Assembly: GCF_000350225.1 (NCBI RefSeq)
Contig: NW_005178981.1
Span: forward strand, 62,001 to 126,000
DNA length: 64,000 nucleotides
Direction: 5' to 3'
Source: Chondrus crispus
Taxonomy: Eukaryota > Rhodophyta > Florideophyceae > Gigartinales > Gigartinaceae
Shown here: piece after piece, positions 39,468 through 48,008 of the stretch
Position numbering within the stretch: position 1 is the first letter of the stretch
Layout of the letters: each line of letters opens with the position of its first letter
The notes under the pieces: generated by a model
Told to the model about the DNA's origin: nothing
What the model saw: the letters and a program-made list of their open reading frames with translations, nothing else
Databases searched by the model: none
Made by a program: the position numbers and the translations under genes

Positions 39468-40853
39468 AACTCTTCACACAATGCGTATTGCAGCAGCATA
39501 TTATGCCTCTGGACAAGTTTGGAGGGATTTGGAGACTTTCGGATTTTATGACGGACGTCATGGCCAGAAACTCTCCGATCACACGCTTCTGATAGCAGAA
39601 ATGGTTAGTCGCCAAAAATGTCGCCACGTGTGACAGGTGGGGGCGCGGCCTAGGAAGAACGTGGCCACATGGGCGGCACGTGGCCACTGCCGAAGACCCC
39701 TCCCCAAACGACAGATGTTGCTACAGGTGTCCACGTGTGAGTTCACGAAAGTAGGAAGCATAAAAATACAAACGTCGCCCAACTCTTCACACAATGCGTA
39801 TTGCAGCAGCATATTATTCCTCTGGGCAGGTGTGGAGGGATTTGGAGACTTTCCGATGAGACTTTCCGATTTTATACTCCGCAAAAATGTCGCCACGTGT
39901 CACAGGTGATTTCACATAAATAGGCACGCAGCATATAAGAAAAGGTATCGCCCGAGTCTTCCATGTGCTCATTTCGAGAATTTGACGTTGAAAAACACGA
40001 AAAAGTGGCTCATATTATTATTTTGAAAATTTGACGCCTAAAACCGACGTTGAGATTCTCAAGTGGCTCATATTATTATTTTGAAAATTTGACGCCTTAA
40101 ACCGACGTTCAGATTCTCATTTTGAGAATTAGACCGAGGAAGAAGTGGGTCTCTGCGAGAACGGGAACGATGAGGTTAGTAGTAGCCGCGCTCGTCGCAC
40201 GCAGCGGCGAGGGAAAGGAGTCGCGAGAGTGAGGGGGGCAGGGACACTTCGGACGGAGAGTCTCGCGACCTTTCGCAGGCGCTGTCAGAGGGTAGCCAGT
40301 TACCCCCGAGAGTCGGTCGGGATACCGCCCTCAGACTTTTATCTCGCCGGATTTCTCGCCGGCGCGTCCGGCCGATAATTTCCCTTTTTCCCCAGATTTA
40401 GGGCTAAACAAATAAACTTCAATTTCTATATTCCCACAGGGTCAGATTCTCGAAATGAGAATGCCCTTGTCCTATTACGTACACGCCCGAGGAAAAGTGC
40501 GTCAAATTCTCAAAAACTAGTGCCCAACTTCCTGGAACGGCCGTGGTGGAGCTCATCTAACCGTTTGTATTGCCGAGACCCACCTGTATTCCAGCTTGCG
40601 CCCTTTCAGATACCAGATGTTTCTTTGATTGGGGCTCTGACATGGTTTCAGCATGAAGTTGATTTTTGAATCCGTGTACGACTTTAAGAGCTTTCCGAAC
40701 TCCTCTGTTCTTTTGTTTCACCTTGGGCTTTAAATACCGAGTGGCCTCTACCAATTTCCGTCTCTCCTTCTTTATATTCCTTCTATTGCATCATTGGCAT
40801 CTTATTTCTTCAGCAAAGAATATCGGACAACGCAACTGTGCTCTATCTGCGGT
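39468..40853 (+). promoter_or_regulatory. Array spacer 6, upstream of the terminal gene
   Basis: As spacer 1. It would supply the promoter of the terminal gene; TATA-like runs lie near 40730 and 40770, before the ATG at 40854. Confidence 0.5.
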
Positions 40854-41444
40854 ATGGCTTCCAACAAACCAGTAAAGCGTTTCTCTTTGTCTTCTCCCAC
40901 AGCCGAGAAGGAGAACATGCACAAGAAGACCCGAAAGTTGCCAAAGTCCCAGAAACAAGAAGACGTTGAAGAAAGCGAAGAAGGAAAACAGAGTACCGCA
41001 AGGGATTTTTTGGAAGAGGGCAACAAGAAAGCCCAAGAGAAGAAAATTCAGGGAAAGAAGACCAAGGAGAACACAGTAAAGAAGAATGTTTCAGAAGACA
41101 AGATGGAGATGATTTCTGTCGACCCTTCAATTAGGCCAAACGACAAGAAGAAGCTCGGTGTCACTCCTGTAGACGAATCGATGCCCCCCCAAAGAAACAA
41201 TTCTAGTCAGAGTGCCGTCTTTTCGTTTAAGACTCTTAATGGACACAACCAGTTTCTCACAAAAACTGATTGCGAGGAGTCCTTGGGACAGCCCCGCCAG
41301 TTTATTTCGTCGGATGCACTTTTGTGGCTCATGACTTCTGTGGGTCAGGAAAATACGATCCAAGCAAGCATTACTTATTTGACCACGTGCATAGTTCAAA
41401 TATTTACATGCGCTCCGAAGGTGGACTACGCAAAAACCCGATGA
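40854..41444 (+). CDS. N-terminal reading frame of the terminal array gene
   Basis: 196 codons from ATG 40854. The protein begins MASNKPVKRFSLSSP, then has a long Lys/Glu-rich stretch that looks disordered and nuclear-localising, and ends with FLTKTDCEESLGQPRQFISS and a helix ALLWLMTSV, matching the entry segment of Ulp1-type proteases (normally 'W-L-N-D-x-x-I'). The next part of the protease is in the -1 frame starting before 41408, so this frame ends prematurely. All but the last few codons (up to 41423) are near-identical to the array copies. It could be the first part of one gene with a frameshift, or a truncated protein by itself. Confidence 0.5.
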   Translation: MASNKPVKRFSLSSPTAEKENMHKKTRKLPKSQKQEDVEESEEGKQSTARDFLEEGNKKAQEKKIQGKKTKENTVKKNVSEDKMEMISVDPSIRPNDKKKLGVTPVDESMPPQRNNSSQSAVFSFKTLNGHNQFLTKTDCEESLGQPRQFISSDALLWLMTSVGQENTIQASITYLTTCIVQIFTCAPKVDYAKTR

Positions 41445-44400
41445 GTCAGAGGTCGGGGGAAGCATTGTTTAAGGCAGATGTTGTTGTGTATATGCCAATC
41501 CACTTCGAAAACCACTTCTCGCTGGTCGTTATCGAAGGTCTTTCTCGTTTTTTGTCATGCATCCAGGGAGAACGCTGTGAATGCTCGCCTTTGAAAGTTG
41601 TCAAGGGTTTTCATTACGACAGTCTTGCTCTCTCCACACCACACAAAATATCTGTTGTGAAGGGAGCTGTCTCAGAGCTCATTCTGGATGGTCTCCAATC
41701 AATTGGGCATACTTGTTCCGAGTTGAGCATTAAATCACACATTTACATGTCGCGAATCACGAAGCAGAAAGACCAGGCATCCGATCACTTGACATGTGGA
41801 CCGTTTGTTGCCCTGTACTTCAAGCAACATCTGGACAATACGCCATTGCAGTCTAACAAGAAGGAGAGAAGAGAACTACTGATGGAAATGTTGACTGAAC
41901 ATCAACGCGAAGTGGCGTTGCGCTGCGACTCCTTCGATAAAGAAAAGGGTGTTCAAACGCAACAGAAGTGTCTTCCACGGCGCAGTCTTCCCGAGCGCAG
42001 TCTCACTGCTGCGCAGATCCACGAGATGGCGGACGAAATCGAAGGTGTGAATGCCGTTGCGGGTGCGGGTGCGAGTGGGGTGGCCGAAACTGCAGACGGA
42101 GGTAGTGAGGTGGTTGAGGAGCTTAGGCTGGGTCTGCCGGAAACGAAACTGGCAGAATTCATGCAGTACGGCGTGCAAGTGCAGTTCGGCAACATTCTGG
42201 AGCCACAAGCCAGAGTGTGCGCCCGCGGGCTTCGTGAGGACCATGTTGAGAAATTGGCCACGAAGCTCCGTGAGGTGGGGTACTGCACTGCGCAAGGCCG
42301 TATTTCCGTATGCCTCGACGCGGACAACGTGGTGGATCGGACGAAGGATGGGGACCCAATGCGGGGGTACGAGGAAGGAGAGCAACTGGCGGGAAAGGTG
42401 ATCTTGGTGGATGGGAGGCATCGTTACAACGCCTTCAAGAAACTGGGAAAGCTGGACTCAGAGTGGTTGCCTGTGACGGTGTGGGTCACTAGGAATGGGG
42501 ATCCCGTGTCCAAANNNNNNNNNNNNNNNNNNNNNNNNNNNNNNNNNNNNNNNNNNNNNNNNNNNNNNNNNNNNNNNNNNNNNNNNNNNNNNNNNNNNNN
42601 NNNNNNNNNNNNNNNNNNNNNNNNNNNNNNNNNNNNNNNNNNNNNNNNNNNNNNNNNNNNNNNNNNNNNNNNNNNNNNNNNNNNNNNNNNNNNNNNNNNN
42701 NNNNNNNNNNNNNNNNNNNNNNNNNNNNNNNNNNNNNNNNNNNNNNNNNNNNNNNNNNNNNNNNNNNNNNNNNNNNNNNNNNNNNNNNNNNNNNNNNNNN
42801 NNNNNNNNNNNNNNNNNNNNNNNNNNNNNNNNNNNNNNNNNNNNNNNNNNNNNNNNNNNNNNNNNNNNNNNNNNNNNNNNNNNNNNNNNNNNNNNNNNNN
42901 NNNNNNNNNNNNNNNNNNNNNNNNNNNNNNNNNNNNNNNNNNNNNNNNNNNNNNNNNNNNNNNNNNNNNNNNNNNNNNNNNNNNNNNNNNNNNNAGAATT
43001 GCAATCGCTGAGGTGAAGGAGATAGGAGGGCAGGGGGAAGATCGGAACGGGGAGGCAATGGTGGCGGATGAAGTGGTGCATGTGTCGACGAGGCGGGCGA
43101 ATACAGACCCAGCAACTCAGGCGGACTTGGATAGGGGGGAAGCCGGTGTGGCAGGTGGGGAGGGACGCCATGCGACCGCAGGCAGGATAGGTCGGGAGAA
43201 TTGCCCCGAGCGTGTCAAAGAACCCAGCCCGCTGCCGGGACGACGGCTGCGACCGCGAGCGCCTCGCGGCGACAATCAGGAAGCCGTTGACAGTCATATG
43301 AAAGCCGCGACTGGTCCGAGCGCACAGGGCGCAGGGAGCCTGGAGAAAGCTCGAAAGGCCATTGCGGCTCAGACGTTGGTGCGACAGAATGAACTGGGGC
43401 AGTCACGTGGCCGAGAGGGGCGGGAGAGAAGAAAGGCGAGCGTGGGGGGGGAGCGGAAGAGGATCATAGACGCATTCAACAGTCTTAACGCGTCTGGCCG
43501 GAAGGAAGTTGCCAAGAAGCTCGGATTGGATTCATCGCTTGTGGAAAGCGATGAAGAGGAGGGCGAGGAGGTGCAAGACTTTGTGCCGGCGGAGGACCGC
43601 GCCTTTGATGACGCAGTGCCCGATCAGATTCCGATCGGGCATGATGTGATGGAATTCGAGGAACGAGCCGTGAACCCCATGGCATGTCGGAAGCTGGTGG
43701 AGGGATTCCCGAGTCAGTGGCCCGACGGTGACGTGGATGTGCCGGTGCATCAATATCTCATGATGATGCATTTGCCGCGTGAGCACCGAGCGCATGTGAT
43801 AGTGGGGGGGTCCAAGTTTGACGGGAAGGCGTTGGTGCGGACGAACCATCATCTAGTGTACTGGCGGGCGGCATTCAACTACTTGATGAGCCGTCCGTGG
43901 AAGGTCGAGGGAGGCGCCAGTGGCGATGATGAGCGAGCAGTGTGGAGTATGGCGGTGAAAGAAGATTACTACTCGGGTCTTTACTTCACGGAGTGCCGCA
44001 CGTTGCTGTCGGAGAGAGGCTTTTGCATTCTGCAAGGCCTCATGAACGACCAGACGTTGCCGGAGGATGTGGACGGGAGGAAGATCGGGCTGATGGATGG
44101 GAGGGGAACGGTGTTCGAGGACCTTCGAGGTGCTGTGGAGAGGACGTTTTCGGGAAATGATGGGAGTGTGGACTCACGGTTGTGGACACCTATTGTGAAC
44201 ACGACCAGGGAGGACGATGAGGTGGACCACAGGGCAAAGGTTGGCCGGTACACCAGTACGAGAGCCAGTGTGATGGAAGTGGTGGAGCAGAGTGCGGACA
44301 AGGTCTGGATGTTCGAGAATCGCGCGATGCTGGACATGAGAATTGGGCAGGCTGTTGCGGCGTTGGTGGTGTGCAAGAATGGCGGGGGCTTCGCAGGGAG

Positions 44401-45019
44401 CGAGAAGGAAATGTACGCTCCGAGGAGTGGTGGTCGGTGGTTGATAACCTCGAGAGACTGTCGGCGTCAGCGGCTGCACTGCGATTTTGCAACCCGCTCG
44501 CGCGTCGACATGCTTTTCAACGAAAAGAACCCGGGGTACTTTACTCTGACCACGGGTCCAGAGGAAGTTCCTTTGTACGTATGCCGTTATTCGCACCGTT
44601 TGATTGCGGCGGTCTCGTACAAGGACTTGAGGCATCTCGGGAGGTCGATGAAGGTGGATGAGGTGATAATTCCGCCGTTTTCAATCTTTGTGGGGAGGGG
44701 GGATGTGTTCCATGCTGGGAGCGCATTCCAAGACTACAAGGAGGATAGCGGCTTGCTCCGTTATCACATGTACTTCAAAGCGGAAGATCAAGAGCTTCCC
44801 GATGGAGTACATTTGGCGCCTACGTTTGAACCCGAATTCAAGAAGAGGCTTTACGGCTCTGATAATGAGAATGATCGAGCACATGAAGGGGAAGCTGGAG
44901 AAGGCCCGGGTACGGATGAGGACGACGAAAAAGATGAAGACTACGACGGGGGAGACAAGGATACGTCGGGAGACGGTGTTAACGCCTTGGAAGCAATAGC
45001 TGCTGAGTTGAACGTGTGA
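41408..45019 (+). CDS. Ulp1 protease - ParB/DGQHR-like - 2OG dioxygenase-like protein (terminal copy)
   Basis: The frame is open from 41270; the first ATG is 41408. Three modules are seen. (1) Ulp1/C48 protease core with His (41513, in NHFSLVVI), Asp (41618, in HYDSL), Gln (41774) and Cys (41795, in LTCGPF), a complete triad with oxyanion Gln. (2) A ParB/DGQHR-like module, 'LREDHVEKLATKLREVGY' followed by VILVDGRHRYNAFKKLG with the Arg at 42422. (3) After a charged linker with an RRLRPRAPRG patch, a double-stranded beta-helix dioxygenase-like domain with HxD (LHCDF, 44477), distal His (GDVFHAG, 44711) and Arg (LLRYH, 44759). The tail is Asp/Glu-rich. A run of 480 N (42515-42994) interrupts the helical region in frame. 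Likely nuclear, perhaps acting on SUMO or chromatin, but no substrate can be named. Expression is uncertain because the N-terminal frame is offset. Confidence 0.75.
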   Translation: MRSEGGLRKNPMSQRSGEALFKADVVVYMPIHFENHFSLVVIEGLSRFLSCIQGERCECSPLKVVKGFHYDSLALSTPHKISVVKGAVSELILDGLQSIGHTCSELSIKSHIYMSRITKQKDQASDHLTCGPFVALYFKQHLDNTPLQSNKKERRELLMEMLTEHQREVALRCDSFDKEKGVQTQQKCLPRRSLPERSLTAAQIHEMADEIEGVNAVAGAGASGVAETADGGSEVVEELRLGLPETKLAEFMQYGVQVQFGNILEPQARVCARGLREDHVEKLATKLREVGYCTAQGRISVCLDADNVVDRTKDGDPMRGYEEGEQLAGKVILVDGRHRYNAFKKLGKLDSEWLPVTVWVTRNGDPVSKXXXXXXXXXXXXXXXXXXXXXXXXXXXXXXXXXXXXXXXXXXXXXXXXXXXXXXXXXXXXXXXXXXXXXXXXXXXXXXXXXXXXXXXXXXXXXXXXXXXXXXXXXXXXXXXXXXXXXXXXXXXXXXXXXXXXXXXXXXXXXXXXXXXXXXXXXXXXXXXXRIAIAEVKEIGGQGEDRNGEAMVADEVVHVSTRRANTDPATQADLDRGEAGVAGGEGRHATAGRIGRENCPERVKEPSPLPGRRLRPRAPRGDNQEAVDSHMKAATGPSAQGAGSLEKARKAIAAQTLVRQNELGQSRGREGRERRKASVGGERKRIIDAFNSLNASGRKEVAKKLGLDSSLVESDEEEGEEVQDFVPAEDRAFDDAVPDQIPIGHDVMEFEERAVNPMACRKLVEGFPSQWPDGDVDVPVHQYLMMMHLPREHRAHVIVGGSKFDGKALVRTNHHLVYWRAAFNYLMSRPWKVEGGASGDDERAVWSMAVKEDYYSGLYFTECRTLLSERGFCILQGLMNDQTLPEDVDGRKIGLMDGRGTVFEDLRGAVERTFSGNDGSVDSRLWTPIVNTTREDDEVDHRAKVGRYTSTRASVMEVVEQSADKVWMFENRAMLDMRIGQAVAALVVCKNGGGFAGSEKEMYAPRSGGRWLITSRDCRRQRLHCDFATRSRVDMLFNEKNPGYFTLTTGPEEVPLYVCRYSHRLIAAVSYKDLRHLGRSMKVDEVIIPPFSIFVGRGDVFHAGSAFQDYKEDSGLLRYHMYFKAEDQELPDGVHLAPTFEPEFKKRLYGSDNENDRAHEGEAGEGPGTDEDDEKDEDYDGGDKDTSGDGVNALEAIAAELNV
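42515..42994. other. Assembly gap, 480 N
   Basis: Comparison with array copies shows that 666 bases lie between the same flanks (17160-17825 in copy 2). If the terminal copy has no deletion here, the gap is under-sized by 186 bases. Both lengths are multiples of three, so the frame is unaffected. Confidence 0.95.
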
Positions 45020-45059
45020 ATCTTTACTATTAGTTAGACATTGTAGCGACATCAACTTC

Positions 45060-45065
45060 AATAAA
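45060..45065 (+). terminator. Poly(A) signal of the terminal array gene
   Basis: AATAAA 41 bases after the stop codon at 45017-45019. This signal is within the segment deleted from all six array copies. Confidence 0.6.
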
Positions 45066-45210
45066 AGTTCTTGTCATTGCGTAGGGGAGAGACAAGAGCA
45101 TGTACATTTAGATAGTTGAGACGAAAGACACGATACAAGCATGTAGTTTTTAAAAAAACGTTGAGCCGGTGGAGCCGGTGTGGACATGTAGAATCTCGCT
45201 AAGGAGGTAC

Positions 45211-45680
45211 GCGTGTCCACGTGTGAGTTCACGAAAGTAGGATGGATATAAAGAAAAAAGTACACACGTCGCCCAACTCTTACTCTTCACACAATACGTA
45301 CTGCAGCAGCATATTACGCCTCTGGACAAGTTTGAATGGATTTGGAGACTTTCGAATTTTGTGACGGACGTCATGGCCAGAAACTCTCCGATCACAAGCT
45401 TGTGATCGCAGAAATGGTCACTCGCCAAAAATGTCTCCACGTGTCACAGGTGGGGCCGCGGCCTCGGAAGAACGTGGCCACGTGGCGAAGACCCCTCCCG
45501 AGGCGACAAATGTTGCTACAGGTGTCCACGTGTGAGTTCACGAAAGTAGGAAGCATATAAAGAAAAAAGTACAAATGTCGCCCAATCTTCACAGAATGCG
45601 TATTGCAGCAGCATAGTATGCCTCTGGACAAGTTTGAAGGGATTTGGAGACTTTCGAATTTTGTGACGGACTGTCATGGT
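45211..45680 (+). promoter_or_regulatory. Two 310-bp CACGTG/TATA modules
   Basis: Two direct copies offset by 310 bp. Each begins GTGTCCACGTGTGAGTTCAC, followed about 30 bases later by a TATAAAG run (near 45247 and 45557) and then a conserved stretch (CTTCACA, GCAGCAGCAT, GGATTTGGAGACTTTCG). CACGTG boxes stand at 45218, 45438, 45479 and 45527. The same modules, partly decayed, make up the left part of every array spacer. The layout of a G-box followed by a TATA box suggests duplicated core promoters, but no open frame follows directly. Confidence 0.5.
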
Positions 45681-46622
45681 CACGGGTCCGGCACAGGTCC
45701 GGCACAGGTTTTTATTGAGTATGTTACAAGTGGGCTCCGTGCGCGCTTTGCGCGCCGAGCGCGCGTCGAGCCAAGTCCGCGTCAAGACATAATCCGGACA
45801 TCTCCGGACATCAGCGAGTCCGCCGCGCAACAGCGCCATCTCTCCACTTGTCCACGTTGTCGCACCCCACTCGAAGACCAATCCGTCGCAGCTGCTGAGG
45901 AGCGGGCTGCAGGTAGCGTGGATCTCTCATGACGCTGCTCAATCGCGACGTGCTGTCCCTGCGTCGGGCCAGGGCCGTGCGCTTCGGCCGTGCGTCTTCT
46001 GAGCTGCAAGTAACATCTCAGCATCTCCGTCCGCAAACTCTTTCCGTTCGCGCAAACCGCCGCAAAAGCACCACGGCGCCCTGCGTTTCGCTGCTGTGCT
46101 TCCCGCCCGTCGCATGCACGCATCCCCGCCCCCTGCCCCGCACGCCCGAAGCGTGCCCGTCGAAAGGTGCGCTGCCGCCTCCGTTGGGCGCTCCCTAACC
46201 TCAACGGACCCTGCCTCTCAACTTCCCTCACTGCACCGGCAGCGTGCAAGCAAGAGAGTGAGCGGCGGCGGCAGCAGCGACGAGATAGAGGGCACGGGTG
46301 CACTCGGCGGCCTGGCCTGCGGCCAGCCCGCGCCCCGCTCGTGGCCGTTGATGGCCGTTTCCGCCACGTGTCCGCCTGGCCGCCTGGCTGCAGGCCGCGT
46401 CCCGCCCGTGGCCGCCAAAAATTGTCGATCCGAAATTTGCCCGTTTATTTTCCGAAAAGTGGCGAAATCCGCGAAAGTGCACAGACAGACAGACGCACAC
46501 ACACACACACACACACAAACATGAGTATTGGTAGTTGTGGACAAAATAGCAATCCCCTTGCCGACTGGGTTTACAGGTTACGGTTTTTGACGCATCAATT
46601 AATTGGTTGTTTGGAAAGTGAT
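45681..46622. other. GC-rich intergenic region with microsatellite
   Basis: No gene recognised; the longer frames on both strands are of low-complexity Arg/Ala/Pro composition. It contains a two-copy 11-bp repeat (45685-45706), a GCGCGC-rich inverted patch near 45738-45770, and (ACAG)n followed by (CA)11 at 46481-46517. Confidence 0.4.
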
Positions 46623-46623
46623 G

Positions 46624-46672
46624 ATTGGCTGCGGTGCGCCCCCGCGGTGGAAAGATCTTTTTTGCATATAAG
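46624..46672 (+). promoter_or_regulatory. CCAAT and TATA elements of the 46.8-kb gene
   Basis: ATTGG (inverted CCAAT) at 46624-46628 and TATAAG at 46667-46672, about 100 bases before the ATG at 46770. Spacing between the two is about 40 bases, typical for a core promoter. Confidence 0.55.
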
Positions 46673-46769
46673 AGCGTAGGGCAGTCAAGAAGAGACGTTG
46701 ATCTGCCACCCAGCTTGCAAGACTACTTCTCTGTTGTGTTGATTTCGTTTCGATTCTGCAAACGCAGAG

Positions 46770-47198
46770 ATGAATCCTGTGATTGAAAGCGACGTTTTGA
46801 GCAACGAGGGGATGTCTGAAGATGAGGGGATGCAATGGGAGAAGTTGAGGCACGAGTATTCGGGGAAGTTTGGAGAAGTTTGCGTGTCAAACTACCGAAG
46901 GGTGAAGGTGATCATGGATGTGGCAAAGATCTCTGAACCGGAACAGACACTTCGACCTCTGGAGGTTGATCATGTGGCGCGTATGGTAGTAGAGTTAAAG
47001 AGGAATGGTTATATGCAAAACGTTGGTTTGATCTCCGTGGCCATGACGGAAAAGATGAGATGGACGATTACAGGGAGGACCCCGAAGGGAAATGTTGGTT
47101 TCGATGGGGGAGGGGAATTAAAAGGGGGAGCTTATGTCGTTGATGGGCGCCATAGGTTGAGGGCGATCAAGGAATTGATGTTGAAGGACAAGGAATGA
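46770..47198 (+). CDS. ParB/DGQHR-like N-terminal segment of the 46.8-kb gene
   Basis: 142 codons from a good ATG behind a TATA box. After an acidic N-terminus, residues 60-135 show the ParB-like pattern: RPLEVDHVARMVVELKRNGY, a strand (LISVAM), a variable loop, and YVVDGRHRLRAIKEL with the DGRHR motif at residues 125-129. The same arrangement is found in the array gene. The frame ends in TGA at 47196, but homology continues in the same frame right after it (RISVMLWMPLEGDFLSD against LPVTVWVTRNGDPVSK), so this is either a premature stop or read through. Probably one gene with the next two entries. Confidence 0.6.
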   Translation: MNPVIESDVLSNEGMSEDEGMQWEKLRHEYSGKFGEVCVSNYRRVKVIMDVAKISEPEQTLRPLEVDHVARMVVELKRNGYMQNVGLISVAMTEKMRWTITGRTPKGNVGFDGGGELKGGAYVVDGRHRLRAIKELMLKDKE

Positions 47199-48008
47199 AT
47201 GAGGCGGATGTCGAGGATCAGTGTGATGCTTTGGATGCCGTTGGAAGGGGATTTCCTTTCGGATATGGAGGTTCTAAGCATTGGAGGCTGTTGTAACTGT
47301 GGAAGCAGTACTGTGGGGACACCGACGTTTCGTTATCATGTTCATGCGGCTGTTTCGATGGCGCGCGTTGTTCCGGTGACCATGCATGAAGAAGAAGGTT
47401 CCGGGAATGGAATAAGTGTCGGGGCTCTGGCCGTGGCATTGAAGATTGGCGGTGTTCTAGGCAACTTTGGAATTTGGCATACACACCGATATGCGAAGGT
47501 GGCGATGAAATTGTTGAAGAGCGAGCGAAACTATGAGAGCTTCATGGATGCATCGCAGCGGTGTCCGAAGCTGTCCCTCGTGCATGTATCGAGTCATTTT
47601 TTGCTGCAGAACACAAGTGACGCAGAGTTTGAGCTTGGGTTACAAGGCATATGTGCCAGGGTACATGCTGGGGGTGGTGGTTCTTTCGGAAAATTGCAGA
47701 AGGAGTTCTACGTGCTGTTTTTGTCACTTGTGGAGGAATTGAACCTTGCTGCTTTTGCCAAAGGGATTTCGCTGGAATCTTTACTAGGGCAGAGGGTGAA
47801 AGTGATGCGGCACAAGACTGAGATTCGGCAGCTGGTAATAAGTAAGATGATGGGTTTCAAGGTTTCAGCTACACCGCGGTCGCAGAAGAAATCAAATAAA
47901 CGGGCTACGGAAGCCATTCGAAAGGCTCTCGTGCAGACCGCGGGAGTTGAGTATTGGCGTGTTGGCATTACAGAAGACATTGCAAACGAAGGTGGTTGGG
48001 GAGGTTGA
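47199..48008 (+). CDS. Middle helical segment of the 46.8-kb gene
   Basis: Opens directly after the TGA in the same frame. The part HRYAKVAMKLLKSERNYESF..SQRCPKLSLVH aligns with QRYAKVALAMPRDERKYELF..TDACPKLGIIH of the array gene, so the two are homologous over the helical region despite low identity. It ends at a stop at 48006, while homology resumes in another frame (47954 onward). The segment is thus the second piece of a gene split by a stop and a frame change, unless very short introns are removed. I do not recognise the fold of this helical region. Confidence 0.5.
   Translation: MRRMSRISVMLWMPLEGDFLSDMEVLSIGGCCNCGSSTVGTPTFRYHVHAAVSMARVVPVTMHEEEGSGNGISVGALAVALKIGGVLGNFGIWHTHRYAKVAMKLLKSERNYESFMDASQRCPKLSLVHVSSHFLLQNTSDAEFELGLQGICARVHAGGGGSFGKLQKEFYVLFLSLVEELNLAAFAKGISLESLLGQRVKVMRHKTEIRQLVISKMMGFKVSATPRSQKKSNKRATEAIRKALVQTAGVEYWRVGITEDIANEGGWGG

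Larger units (their letters stand above)
12220..41423 (+). repeat. Tandem array, 5,071-bp unit, about 5.76 copies
   Basis: Every landmark recurs at exactly 5,071-bp steps in direct orientation, for example the frameshifted junction at 13591, 18662, 23733, 28804, 33875 and 38946. Counting from the left border, units start at 12220, 17291, 22362, 27433, 32504 and 37575. The copies differ by only scattered substitutions. The left border lies within the gene body; the first 55 bases of copy 1 carry five mismatches against the other copies. Near-identity stops at 41,423, after which the terminal copy differs by a substitution every few tens of bases. Part of the copy number could be affected by assembly, since a gap lies close to the right end. 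Confidence 0.97.

Noticed and set aside
12220-45019. CRISPR or satellite-like array
   Set aside because: The unit is 5 kb, carries a gene-sized frame, and has no short repeat-spacer structure; eukaryotic signals surround it.
45782-46303. 173-codon minus-strand frame in the GC-rich region
   Set aside because: Arg/Ala/Gly-rich low complexity, overlapping frames of similar length in other frames, no motif; a by-product of high GC.
47945-47967. A 23-base GT-AG intron that would repair the frame change in the 46.8-kb gene
   Set aside because: Far below known functional intron sizes and without a branch-site-like sequence; decay is simpler.
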